53,599 nt of DNA from Hyphomicrobiales bacterium (lineage in GTDB: Bacteria; Pseudomonadota; Alphaproteobacteria; Rhizobiales; Beijerinckiaceae). The stretch's first letter is position 1; every line of letters begins with the position of its first letter. The DNA is taken from the NCBI GenBank assembly GCA_027483795.1, contig JAIXTT010000041.1:1-53599 (forward strand), written 5' to 3'. A model generated the notes under the pieces. It did not search any database, was not told where the DNA came from, and was given only the letters and a program-made list of their open reading frames with translations. Below, one piece after another: positions 18,246 to 27,219 of this stretch. Both the position numbers and the translations under genes were made by a program.

Positions 18246-19442
18246 ATGCGGCCCTTCGTTCCGCCCGACCCGATCGCCAAGACGGTTCTCGGCGCGGCGC
18301 TCGTTCTTCTCGTCTTCTACGCAACGGCCTTCGTCGAACTATTCCGCGCGGGAATCTGGCTGATCGGCCCCGACGGCCGGCCCGCCGCCGTCGATTACGT
18401 GAACGTCTGGGCCGCGGGCGATCTCGTCCTGCAGGGCCGCCCGGGCGACGCCTATGATTGGGATCGCCACGGCGAAGTGGAACGGCGGGTGCTCGGCCCG
18501 AGTTTCGACGGCTATTTCGGCTTCCATTATCCCCCGCATCTCCTGCCTCTCGCGGCGGCGGCGGCGCTGCTGCCCTTCGTGCCCTCGCTCCTCGTCTGGA
18601 TCGTCGTGACCGGCGCGGCCTATCTCGCAGCGATGCGTGCGGTCCTGCCCGTCCCCGGCGTCCTGCTCGCGGCCGCGGCCTTTCCGGCCACGGCCTACAA
18701 CGTCCAGCTGGGACAGAACGGCCTGCTCTCGGCCGCGCTTTTCGCCGGAGGCCTGGTCCTCCTCGAACGGCGGCCCGTTCTCGCCGGCATTCTTTTCGGA
18801 GCGCTGACCTACAAGCCGCATCTGGGCCTCCTCGTGCCCTTCGCGCTCCTCGCGGGCGGGCATGTCCGTGCGATCCTGAGCGCCGCGGTCACCGCCGCCG
18901 CCCTTCTGCTCGCCGCCTTCCTCCTGCTCGGTCCCGAACCCTTCACCTCCTTCGCGGCTTCGCTCGACGTCACGAACCGGAAGCTCTTCGTCGAAGGGCA
19001 GGTCGCGATCGGCAAGCTGCAGACGGTCTACGGCGTCCTGCGGCAGGCCGGGCTCCCCCACGGCACGGCGGTCGCACTGCACGGCGCGGTCGCGGCAGGC
19101 GTCCTGATTCTCGTTTTCCGTCTCTTTCGGAGCCGTGCCGCGAGCGGCCCGAAGAACGCCGCTCTGCTGGCGGGCGCTCTGTTGGCGACGCCCTATGCCT
19201 TCATCTACGACTTCCCCCTGCTCGCCGCCGCCTCCGCCTTCCTCGTCGGCGGCATGCAGGAAGGAAACCGGGACGCGACCGTCGTCGCAGCCGTCGCAGG
19301 CGCGGTCCTTCTCGTCTTCTTCGCTCCCTTCGCCGCCGGCGTGCCGGGCATCGGCGCGGCGGCGGCGGCCTTGATCCTCGCCGCGGCGCTGCGCCGGGCC
19401 GCGACGTCTCCCCCGGATGTTGCATTGCAAAAGAATTCTTGA
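18246..19442 (+). CDS. GT87-type (DUF2029) polytopic membrane glycosyltransferase
   Basis: A 398-residue integral membrane protein with about ten hydrophobic helices and the family features VDYVNVWAAGDLVLQGRPGDAYD near residue 40-60 and HYPPHLLPLA after it. Members (for example mycobacterial mannosyltransferases) use polyprenyl-linked sugar donors. The early Asp pair in the first external loop is where catalysis is expected. I chose ATG 18246; ATG 18222 is an alternative. It lies between divergent ccrA and co-directional ecm, with no evident link to their pathway. The substrate is unknown. Confidence 0.8.
   Translation: MRPFVPPDPIAKTVLGAALVLLVFYATAFVELFRAGIWLIGPDGRPAAVDYVNVWAAGDLVLQGRPGDAYDWDRHGEVERRVLGPSFDGYFGFHYPPHLLPLAAAAALLPFVPSLLVWIVVTGAAYLAAMRAVLPVPGVLLAAAAFPATAYNVQLGQNGLLSAALFAGGLVLLERRPVLAGILFGALTYKPHLGLLVPFALLAGGHVRAILSAAVTAAALLLAAFLLLGPEPFTSFAASLDVTNRKLFVEGQVAIGKLQTVYGVLRQAGLPHGTAVALHGAVAAGVLILVFRLFRSRAASGPKNAALLAGALLATPYAFIYDFPLLAAASAFLVGGMQEGNRDATVVAAVAGAVLLVFFAPFAAGVPGIGAAAAALILAAALRRAATSPPDVALQKNS
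19418..19429 (+). promoter_or_regulatory. Motif TGTTGCATTGCA upstream of ecm
   Basis: This copy of the motif found before ccrA lies inside the last codons of the GT87 gene, 64 bases before ecm. TTGCAA at 19425-19430 is followed after 17 bases by TTTATC, a possible weak promoter, so the motif would overlap the -35 region. Confidence 0.45.
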
Positions 19443-19493
19443 TCCCATTTATCAGGGGACACGGCCCGTCTCCGGGGCCGACGGAGACGGCGC

Positions 19494-21458
19494 ATGCGCG
19501 ACAAGCCTTGGATCTTCCGGACCTATGCGGGCCATTCGACGGCCGCGGAGTCCAACAAGCTCTACAAGGGCAATCTCGCCAAGGGGCAGACCGGCCTCTC
19601 CGTCGCCTTCGACCTGCCGACGCAGACGGGCTACGACCCCGACCACGTTCTTTCGCGCGGCGAAGTGGGCAAGGTCGGCGTCTCGATCGCCCATCTGGGC
19701 GACATGCGGACGCTCTTCCACGAGATCCCGCTCGCGGAGATGAACACCTCGATGACGATCAACGCGACGGCGGCCTGGCTGCTCTCGCTCTATGCCGCGA
19801 CGGCCGACGAACAGGGCGCCCCGCGCGCCAAGCTGCAGGGCACGACGCAGAACGACATCATCAAGGAATATCTCTCGCGCGGCACCTACGTCTTTCCGCC
19901 CGCGCCCTCCATGCGGCTCATCAAGGACGTGATCCTGTTCACGACCGAGGAGATGCCGAAATGGAACCCGACCAATGTCTGCAGCTACCACCTGCAGGAG
20001 GCCGGGGCGACGCCCGTGCAGGAACTCGCCTATGCGCTCGCCACCGCGATCGCCGTGCTCGACACGGTGAAGGAATCGGGCGTCTACACCGACGACCAAT
20101 TCGGCGAGGTCGTCTCGCGCATCTCCTTCTTCGTGAATGCCGGCATGCGGTTCGTGACGGAACTGTGCAAGATGCGCGCATTCACCGAATTGTGGGACGA
20201 GATCACGCTCGAGCGCTACGGCGTGAAGGACGAGAAGCACCGCCGCTTCCGCTACGGGGTGCAGGTCAATTCGCTCGGCCTCACCGAGCAGCAGCCCGAG
20301 AACAACGTCTACCGCATCCTCATCGAGATGCTGGCCGTGGTGCTGTCGAAGCGCGCCCGCGCCCGCGCCGTCCAGCTTCCCGCATGGAACGAGGCCCTCG
20401 GCCTGCCGCGGCCGTGGGACCAGCAATGGTCGCTGCGCATGCAGCAGGTCATGGCCTATGAGACCGACCTGCTCGAATACGGCGACATCTTCGACGGCTC
20501 CGCCGAGATCCAGCGCAAGGTCGACGAGCTGAAGGAGGCCGCCAAGGCCGAACTCGCCGTCATCGAAGCCATGGGCGGCGCGATCCCGGCGGTCGAGCGC
20601 GGCTACATGAAGCGCGCCCTCGTGGAATCGAACGCCAAGCGCATCGTCGGCATCGAGACGGGCGATCAGGTCGTGGTCGGCGTCAACCGCTGGGGCCAGA
20701 CCGAGCCCTCGCCGCTGACCGCGGGCGAAGGCAGCGTGCTGACCGTCCCCGAGCAGGTCGAGATCGAGGCCGTGGCGCGCATCCGCGACTGGCGCGCGAA
20801 GCGGAACGCTCGGGACGTCGAGGCCGCGCTCGAAGACCTGCGCTCCGCCGCCGTCGAGGGGCGCAACGTCATGGAACCCTCGATCCGCTGCGCCAAGGTC
20901 GGTGTCACGACCGGCGAATGGGGCGAAGTGCTGCGCGGCATCTTCGGCCGCTATCGTGCCCCCACGGGCGTCACGCCCGAGACCCGCACCGACCCGATCG
21001 ACCGCGACGTGAAGCTGATGGTGGCCGATCTCGCCGCGACCCTCGGCGAGACGCCGCGCATGGTCGTCGGCAAACCCGGCCTCGACGGCCATTCGAACGG
21101 CGCGGAACAGATCGCGCTGCGCGGCCGCGACGTCGGCTTCGAGGTCACCTATGAAGGCATCCGCCTGACGCCCGAAGAGATCGTGGAGCAGGCCAAGGCC
21201 ACGAAGGCGCATGTGGTGGGGCTCTCGATCCTGTCCGGCTCGCATGTGCCGCTGGTCCGCGACGTGATGGCCCGGATGCGCAATGCGGGCCTCGGCCATG
21301 TGCCCGTCGTCGTCGGCGGCATCATCCCGCCCGACGACGAGAACGTGCTGCGCAACATCGGCGTCGCCGCGATCTACACGCCGAAGGATTACGCGATCGA
21401 CGAGATCATGAAGGACATCGTCCGCATCGTCGGCCGCGCCGAACGCCGGATCGCCTGA
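19494..21458 (+). CDS. ecm: Ethylmalonyl-CoA mutase (MeaA/Ecm type)
   Basis: A 654-residue adenosylcobalamin enzyme that converts (2R)-ethylmalonyl-CoA to methylsuccinyl-CoA. The TIM-barrel mutase domain occupies about 1-500, with AFDLPTQTGYD near 38, and WNPTNVCSYHLQEAGA near 157. The C-terminal B12 domain contains DGHSNG with Asp531, His533 and Gly536 (DxHxxG). The single-chain architecture and shorter length separate it from methylmalonyl-CoA mutase, as does its nearness to ccrA. The call between these mutases rests on similarity and context. Confidence 0.93.
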   Translation: MRDKPWIFRTYAGHSTAAESNKLYKGNLAKGQTGLSVAFDLPTQTGYDPDHVLSRGEVGKVGVSIAHLGDMRTLFHEIPLAEMNTSMTINATAAWLLSLYAATADEQGAPRAKLQGTTQNDIIKEYLSRGTYVFPPAPSMRLIKDVILFTTEEMPKWNPTNVCSYHLQEAGATPVQELAYALATAIAVLDTVKESGVYTDDQFGEVVSRISFFVNAGMRFVTELCKMRAFTELWDEITLERYGVKDEKHRRFRYGVQVNSLGLTEQQPENNVYRILIEMLAVVLSKRARARAVQLPAWNEALGLPRPWDQQWSLRMQQVMAYETDLLEYGDIFDGSAEIQRKVDELKEAAKAELAVIEAMGGAIPAVERGYMKRALVESNAKRIVGIETGDQVVVGVNRWGQTEPSPLTAGEGSVLTVPEQVEIEAVARIRDWRAKRNARDVEAALEDLRSAAVEGRNVMEPSIRCAKVGVTTGEWGEVLRGIFGRYRAPTGVTPETRTDPIDRDVKLMVADLAATLGETPRMVVGKPGLDGHSNGAEQIALRGRDVGFEVTYEGIRLTPEEIVEQAKATKAHVVGLSILSGSHVPLVRDVMARMRNAGLGHVPVVVGGIIPPDDENVLRNIGVAAIYTPKDYAIDEIMKDIVRIVGRAERRIA

Positions 21459-21547
21459 CGGCCGCCCGGGTTCATGGTTCGATTGACTTTCGCGGCCCGC
21501 TCGTGCTTTGACGGCGGCATCGGCCGATCCGCCGAGGAGAGACTGCA

Positions 21548-21619
21548 GTGACGACGATCTTCGTGACGAAAAAAACGACGATCTCGACGCCGGTCGCGAA
21601 AAGCGGCACGGCGCGCTGA
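21548..21619 (+). CDS. Candidate 23-residue leader peptide of asd
   Basis: A GTG-started frame with GAGGAG eight bases upstream. The peptide has seven Thr, three Lys and two Ile among 23 residues, with the core TKKTTIST. These are end products of the aspartate pathway that asd feeds, the pattern expected for an attenuation leader. The end of the frame can fold into a hairpin at 21588-21613, and competing structures follow. It is too short for normal gene calling and not a recognised family; the leader role is inferred. Confidence 0.5.
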   Translation: MTTIFVTKKTTISTPVAKSGTAR

Positions 21620-21700
21620 CGCTTTCCTCGCTCCGGATCTCCCCCGGCGGGGGATGAGGCGGACCGCACGAAGTGCGGATCACGATCCGGGGGAGCCGGA
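21588..21700 (+). promoter_or_regulatory. Possible attenuator with alternative hairpins before asd
   Basis: Four elements can be read directly. Hairpin 1 (21588-21613) has arms CGCCGGTCGC and GCGGC-A-CGGCG. Hairpin 2 (21640-21654) has TCCCCC/GGGGGA around GGC. Hairpin 3 (21664-21678) has CCGCAC/GTGCGG around GAA. A long helix pairs 21632-21647 with 21687-21700, giving 14 pairs with a two-base bulge and enclosing hairpin 3. Hairpin 2 and the long helix use the same bases, so they exclude each other. No T run follows, so a classic intrinsic terminator is not present. Confidence 0.5.
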
Positions 21701-21724
21701 ACCTCAGAAGACAGGATCAGCATC

Positions 21725-22771
21725 ATGGGTTTCAAGGTCGCCGTCGTCGGCGCTACGGGCAATGTGGGCCGCGAAATGCTCTCCATCCTCGCCGAGCGGG
21801 CCTTCCCCGTCGACGAGATCATCGTGCTCGCCTCCTCGCGCAGCGCGGGAACGGAAGTCTCCTTCGGCGACAGGACGCTCAGGGTTCAGGCCCTCGATCA
21901 CTACGACTTCTCGGACACGGACATCTGCCTGATGTCGGCGGGTTCCGAGATCTCGAAGGTCTGGTCGCCGAAGATCGGCGCGCAGGGCTGCCTCGTGATC
22001 GACAACTCCTCCTGCTGGCGCTACGACGAGCGCGTCCCGCTGGTCGTGCCGGAAGTGAACGCGCATGTCCTGCCGGGCTACATGGCGGACAAGAAGCGCC
22101 TCAACATCATCGCCAATCCGAACTGCTCGACGGCCCAGCTCGTCGTCGCGCTGAAGCCGCTGCACGAGCGCGCGACGATCACCCGCGTGGTCGTGTCGAC
22201 CTATCAGTCCGTCTCCGGCGCGGGCAAGGACGGCATGGACGAGCTCGATCGCCAGACCAAGGCGCTCTATTCGCTCGGCGAGGTCCAGACCAAGAAGTTC
22301 CAGAAGCGCATCGCCTTCAACCTGATCCCCCAGATCGACGTGTTCATGGAGGACGGGTTCACGAAGGAAGAGTGGAAGATGACGGTCGAGACCAAGAAGA
22401 TCCTCGACCCGAAGATCAAGCTGACGGCGACCTGCGTGCGCGTGCCGGTCTTCATCTCCCATTCGGAAGCCGTGAACGTGGAATTCGCGAAGCCGATCAC
22501 GGCCGACGAAGCGCGCGAGATCCTGCGCGCGGCCCCCGGCTGCCTCGTCGTCGACAAGCGCGAGCCCGGCGGCTACGTCACCCCGCACGAGGCGGCGGGC
22601 GAGGATGCGACCTACATCTCGCGCATCCGCGAGGACTCGACCGTGGAGAACGGCCTCGCCTTCTGGTGCGTCTCGGACAATCTCCGCAAGGGCGCGGCGC
22701 TCAATGCGGTGCAGATCGCCGAAGCGCTGATCAACCGCAAGCTTCTCGCCCCGCGCAAGAAGGCGGCCTGA
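21725..22771 (+). CDS. asd: Aspartate-semialdehyde dehydrogenase
   Basis: A 348-residue enzyme reducing aspartyl phosphate to aspartate semialdehyde, the branch-point to Lys/diaminopimelate, Met, Thr and Ile. The nucleotide motif VVGATGNVGREML is at the N-terminus, the catalytic Cys134 lies in ANPNCSTAQ, and HATITRVV-type and RVPVFISHSEA segments follow. The ATG at 21725 has AGGA eight bases upstream. A Thr/Lys/Ile-rich leader and alternative hairpins precede it, and a strong terminator follows. dapF, acting later in the diaminopimelate branch, is elsewhere in the window. Confidence 0.97.
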   Translation: MGFKVAVVGATGNVGREMLSILAERAFPVDEIIVLASSRSAGTEVSFGDRTLRVQALDHYDFSDTDICLMSAGSEISKVWSPKIGAQGCLVIDNSSCWRYDERVPLVVPEVNAHVLPGYMADKKRLNIIANPNCSTAQLVVALKPLHERATITRVVVSTYQSVSGAGKDGMDELDRQTKALYSLGEVQTKKFQKRIAFNLIPQIDVFMEDGFTKEEWKMTVETKKILDPKIKLTATCVRVPVFISHSEAVNVEFAKPITADEAREILRAAPGCLVVDKREPGGYVTPHEAAGEDATYISRIREDSTVENGLAFWCVSDNLRKGAALNAVQIAEALINRKLLAPRKKAA

Positions 22772-22794
22772 TCGAAGCTCGGCCATGAAACGTC

Positions 22795-22830
22795 GAAACG
22801 GCCGGGTTCGTCCCGGCCGTTTCTCTTTTC
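22795..22830 (+). terminator. Strong terminator between asd and the next gene
   Basis: A perfect 12-base-pair stem, GAAACGGCCGGG with CCCGGCCGTTTC around TTCGT, is followed by TCTTTTC. It lies 23 bases after asd and could also serve the convergent minus-strand gene. Confidence 0.88.
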
Positions 22831-22847
22831 GGGCATGGGGCGGAGGC

Positions 22848-23771
22848 TTATTCCGCCGCTTCGGTCGGGATCGGGCCGAAGCTTTCGCCGTTGAGGCCGG
22901 CGACGGCGTCCGACAGCATCGGCACGTATCGCTCGGGACCGATCCCCGAGGCGGCCAGCGCGAAGGCGTTCTTCACCGCATTGCCCATGGGATTGGCGAT
23001 CGCCACCGAGTCCGCCATGGATTCGAGATAGCGCATGTCCTTGAGCGCGTTCGACAGCGTGAAACGATGCGCGGCCGGGTCGCGTTCCAGCACGTATTTC
23101 ATGAAGGTCTGGTAGAAGCCGCAATCCATGCGGCCGCCCCGGATGACGCTGTCGAAACGGTCGGGCGTGATGCCGACCTTCTGCGCCAGCACCAGCGCTT
23201 CCGCATAGAGCGCCGCATAGCCCATCGAGAGGAAGTTGTTGAGCAGCTTCATCCGATGGCCGTCGCCCGTACCGCCGATATGGATGGCGCGGCCCGCCCA
23301 GGCGTCGAGGACGGGCTTGAGGCGCTCGAACATCTCCGGCGTGCAGCCGACCATGGCGTCGAGCTTGCCTTCCCACGCCTCCTTCGGCGTGCGGCCGAGC
23401 GGCGCGTCGACCAGCGTGATGCCCTGCCCCGCGAGTTCGGCGGCGAGCGTCGCCGTCGAGACCGGGTCGGAGGTCGAGCAGTCCACGATCACGGAACCGG
23501 GCTTCAGCCCCGCCGCCAGCCCCTCGGGACCGCGGATCACCGCCTCGACCTGCGGCGAACCCGTCACGCAGAGGAACACGACGTCCGACGCCTCCGCCAC
23601 CGCCTTGGCGGTCTTCGCCTCGCGCGCGCCGCGCCCGAGGAGATCCTCGACCGGCTTGCGGTTGCGATGGCCCATCACGGTGAGAGGCCAGCCCTTCTCG
23701 ACGATGTTCTTGGCCATGCCGTGACCCATCAGGCCCACGCCGATGAATCCGATCCGTTCTTTGGACGCCAC
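22848..23771 (-). CDS. NAD(P)-dependent oxidoreductase, beta-hydroxyacid dehydrogenase family
   Basis: A 307-residue member of the 3-hydroxyisobutyrate dehydrogenase family. IGFIGVGLMGHGMA is the Rossmann dinucleotide motif, and the catalytic lysine is Lys175 in GHRMKLLNNF. The substrate loop reads DAPLGRTPKEA rather than the usual DAPVSGG, so the substrate probably differs from hydroxyisobutyrate or tartronate semialdehyde. The GTG at 23771 was chosen because GGGAGG lies five bases upstream; an ATG at 23792 is weaker. It diverges from the LacI-family gene, which may regulate it. Confidence 0.87.
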   Translation of the reverse strand: MASKERIGFIGVGLMGHGMAKNIVEKGWPLTVMGHRNRKPVEDLLGRGAREAKTAKAVAEASDVVFLCVTGSPQVEAVIRGPEGLAAGLKPGSVIVDCSTSDPVSTATLAAELAGQGITLVDAPLGRTPKEAWEGKLDAMVGCTPEMFERLKPVLDAWAGRAIHIGGTGDGHRMKLLNNFLSMGYAALYAEALVLAQKVGITPDRFDSVIRGGRMDCGFYQTFMKYVLERDPAAHRFTLSNALKDMRYLESMADSVAIANPMGNAVKNAFALAASGIGPERYVPMLSDAVAGLNGESFGPIPTEAAE

Positions 23772-23865
23772 GCGGTCCTCCCGTCGTTCCATTGCCCTTT
23801 TTGGGCGCAAATCCTTCTGGATGTGCGCCGAACCGCCGCTATCATAGAGCCGAAACTCGCTCGAG

Positions 23866-23875
23866 GAAGCGCTTC
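23866..23875. promoter_or_regulatory. Candidate LacI-family operator
   Basis: GAAGCGCTTC is a perfect palindrome centred on CG, the usual form of LacI/GalR operators. It overlaps the region just before the regulator's start codon (23879) and lies about 95 bases from the divergent dehydrogenase start, so it could serve for autoregulation and control of the neighbour. Confidence 0.45.
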
Positions 23876-23878
23876 GCC

Positions 23879-24928
23879 ATGGGAGACGAGTCCTTTTCCG
23901 TCCGCGGACCCGAGGAACGGGTGACCCTGCAGGTCATCGCCGAACGCCTCGACGTCTCGACGGCCACCGTCTCGCTCGCCCTGCGCGACAGCCCGGTCGT
24001 CGCCGAGGCGACGCGCGAGCGGGTGCAGAAGGCCGCGCGGGACATGGGCTATGTCTACAACCGCTCGGCGGCGAGCCTGCGCACGGCGCGGACCAACATC
24101 ATCGCCGTCGTCTTCCACGACGTGACCAACCCCTATTTCATGGAACTGCTCGGCGCGATCGAGGAGCGCGCGGCCGAACGCGGGCGCTCGATCCTGCTCG
24201 GCACCTATGCGGAGGCCTTCGCGCGGCAGACGCGCGTTCTGGCGACGCTTCGCGAATATCGCCCTGACGGCCTCATCGTCTGCGCCGCGGGCGGCACGAC
24301 GCCGGAACATTTCGCGCCCTTCACGGGCGCGGGCATTCCGCTGATGCAGATGATGCGGAGCATCGACGGGCTGGGGGCCGATTTCGTCGGCAGCGACGAC
24401 GAGGCGGGCGCGGCCGCGGCATTGGACCATCTGATCGGCCTGGGCCACCGCCGGATCGGCATCATCGGCGGGTCCGACGACATCTCGACCGGCCGCCTGC
24501 GCCGACAGGGCTATCGCAGGACGCTGGCGAAGCACGGGATCCCGCTCGACCCCGCCTTGATGGTAGAAGGGTTCGGCACGCGGGAGACGGGCGATCTCGG
24601 CGTCAACCGCCTGCTCGATCTTCCCGATCCGCCGACCGCCGCCGTCACCTTCAACGATCTCGCCGCCTTCGGCGCGATGCTCGGGCTGAGCCGCCGCGGC
24701 AAGCAGGTCGGGCGCGATTTCTCGCTCGTGGGCTGCGACGACGTGAAGGAAGCGGCGCAGTGGTATCCTGCGCTCACCACCCTCGACAATCGCCAGACCG
24801 AGATCGGCGCGCTCGCGGCCGACATGCTGATCGACCGCTGCTCGGGCATGGCGGGTCCCCCGAAGGCCGTGAGGCTCACGCCGCAACTCGTGATCCGCGC
24901 CACCACCGCCCCGCCGCCGGGCCGCTGA
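23879..24928 (+). CDS. LacI-family transcriptional regulator
   Basis: A 349-residue regulator. The N-terminal helix-turn-helix (about residues 14-60) reads VTLQVIAERLDVSTATVSLALR, followed by the hinge and a periplasmic-binding-protein-like sensor domain with IIAVVFHDVTNPYFMELLGAIE and a DDEAGAAAALDHLIGLGHRR segment. The length is normal. The ATG has GAGGAA about ten bases upstream. The effector is unknown; a sugar or sugar acid is likely, given the flanking hydroxyacid dehydrogenases. A GAAGCGCTTC palindrome sits just before its start. Confidence 0.93.
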   Translation: MGDESFSVRGPEERVTLQVIAERLDVSTATVSLALRDSPVVAEATRERVQKAARDMGYVYNRSAASLRTARTNIIAVVFHDVTNPYFMELLGAIEERAAERGRSILLGTYAEAFARQTRVLATLREYRPDGLIVCAAGGTTPEHFAPFTGAGIPLMQMMRSIDGLGADFVGSDDEAGAAAALDHLIGLGHRRIGIIGGSDDISTGRLRRQGYRRTLAKHGIPLDPALMVEGFGTRETGDLGVNRLLDLPDPPTAAVTFNDLAAFGAMLGLSRRGKQVGRDFSLVGCDDVKEAAQWYPALTTLDNRQTEIGALAADMLIDRCSGMAGPPKAVRLTPQLVIRATTAPPPGR

Positions 24929-24935
24929 ACCCGCC

Positions 24936-24961
24936 CGTCATGCCCGCGCCTGCGGGCATCC
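24936..24961. repeat. Palindromic intergenic repeat, copy 1
   Basis: CGTCATGCCCGC-GCCT-GCGGGCATCC with perfect 8-base arms ATGCCCGC/GCGGGCAT. It lies between the converging lacI-type and LtnD-type genes. Related copies are at 28264-28288 and 32315-32340. The unit resembles REP-type elements scattered in alphaproteobacterial genomes. Confidence 0.7.
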
Positions 24962-24987
24962 GCGCCTTCCGGCCGAGCGTCCGCGCC

Positions 24988-25866
24988 TCACTCCAATCCG
25001 GCGAGGCTCCGATAGGTCTCGACGACTTGGCTGTCGTCCTGCCCGCCGAGCCCCTGCGCCGACGCCGAGACGAACATCTGCAGCGCGGCGGCGGCCAAGG
25101 GCATCGCGGTCTTCATCGCCTTGCCCGCATCGAGCACGATGCCGAGATCCTTCACGAAGATGTCGACCGCGCTCATGACGGCGGGCTCGTCCTCGAGCAT
25201 GCGCGGCCCGCGATTGTTGAGCATCCAGCTCGACGCCGCCGATCCGCCGAGGATCTTCAGCGCGATCGCCGGATCGATCCCCGCCTTCTCCGCGAAGGCG
25301 AGCCCCTCGGCCGCGACCGCGATATGCACGCCGCAGAGGAGCTGGTTCACGGTCTTCACCGCCGCTCCCTGCCCGGGCTTCGGGCCGACATGGAAGACCT
25401 TGTCGCCCAGCGCGCCGAGAACGGCCTTCGACCGCTCGAACGCGGCGGGCTCCGCGCCGACCATGATCGTGAGCGTACCGCCCGACGCGCCGACCACGCC
25501 GCCCGAGACGGGGGCGTCGACGAGGCTGCGGCCCGTCGCCTCGACGCGGCGGGCGACGGCTTCCACCGCCGCCGGCGAACAGGTCGCCATCAGCACGACC
25601 GATCCGCCCGGCGCCATGGCGTCGAGCGCGCCGGCGTCGAACAGTACGGATTCGGCCTGCGCCGCATTGACGACCATCAGCACCAGCGCTTCGGCGTCCC
25701 GCGCGGCGTCGGCCGCATGGGCGGCGCGGGTGCCGCCCTCGGCCTCCAGGGCGGCCATGGCCTCCGCGCGCATGTCGAAGCCGCGCACGCGGAACTGCTT
25801 CTTCACCAGATTGATCGCCATGGGCAGGCCCATGGCGCCGAGGCCGACGAAACCGATGCGGTTCAC
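24988..25866 (-). CDS. L-threonate dehydrogenase-like (LtnD/YgbJ) oxidoreductase
   Basis: A 292-residue beta-hydroxyacid dehydrogenase. It begins NRIGFVGLGAMGLPMA, carries the substrate loop DAPVSGGVVGASGG near 120-133 and the catalytic lysine in GQGAAVKTVNQLLCG, which resembles the LtnD subgroup oxidising four-carbon sugar acids. LtnD usually sits with other threonate genes (OtnK, OtnC, OtnI); these are absent here. The start is a GTG with AAGGAG eight bases upstream. It lies 54 bases behind the UgpC-type ATPase on the same strand, forming a likely operon. Confidence 0.85.
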   Translation of the reverse strand: MNRIGFVGLGAMGLPMAINLVKKQFRVRGFDMRAEAMAALEAEGGTRAAHAADAARDAEALVLMVVNAAQAESVLFDAGALDAMAPGGSVVLMATCSPAAVEAVARRVEATGRSLVDAPVSGGVVGASGGTLTIMVGAEPAAFERSKAVLGALGDKVFHVGPKPGQGAAVKTVNQLLCGVHIAVAAEGLAFAEKAGIDPAIALKILGGSAASSWMLNNRGPRMLEDEPAVMSAVDIFVKDLGIVLDAGKAMKTAMPLAAAALQMFVSASAQGLGGQDDSQVVETYRSLAGLE

Positions 25867-25920
25867 CAGGTCACTCCTTCACGACGCCCGTCGAATCGTC
25901 GAGAGCCCGCGCTCCCCCGG

Positions 25921-26988
<1,068 letters not shown>

Positions 26989-27142
26989 CAGCGTTCTCTC
27001 CCTTCCGGTCACGGCCCGAGGCACGTTTCGACCGGCTTTTCCCCTCCGGACCTTCTGAAGGGCCCGTGCGTGCGCGGCCGGGGTCTTGCCCGGCTCCCGC
27101 CGCTCGATCATCATCGACAACGGATGGCAGGAAATCAAGAAG

Positions 27143-27158
27143 GCGCGGCCGGCCGCGC
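27143..27158. repeat. Perfect 16-base palindrome
   Basis: GCGCGGCCGGCCGCGC lies in the gap between the divergent UgpC-type and hydroxyacid dehydrogenase genes, next to an AT-rich patch (AAAACGATTAAA) that may be promoter sequence. It could be a regulator site or simply GC-rich chance. Confidence 0.4.
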
Positions 27159-27219
27159 ACTCAAAACGATTAAACACTGCTCGAACGCGTGAATGGTCAC
27201 GCAATCGGAGGAAACGACC

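Noticed and set aside
21640..21700. Classic intrinsic terminator in the asd leader
   Set aside because: The hairpins are stable but none is followed by a T run, so only an alternative-structure switch is claimed.
27143..27180. LacI-type operator AAAACGATTAAA upstream of the 2-hydroxyacid dehydrogenase
   Set aside because: The two halves do not form a palindrome, unlike GAAGCGCTTC at 23866, so it is not listed as a site.
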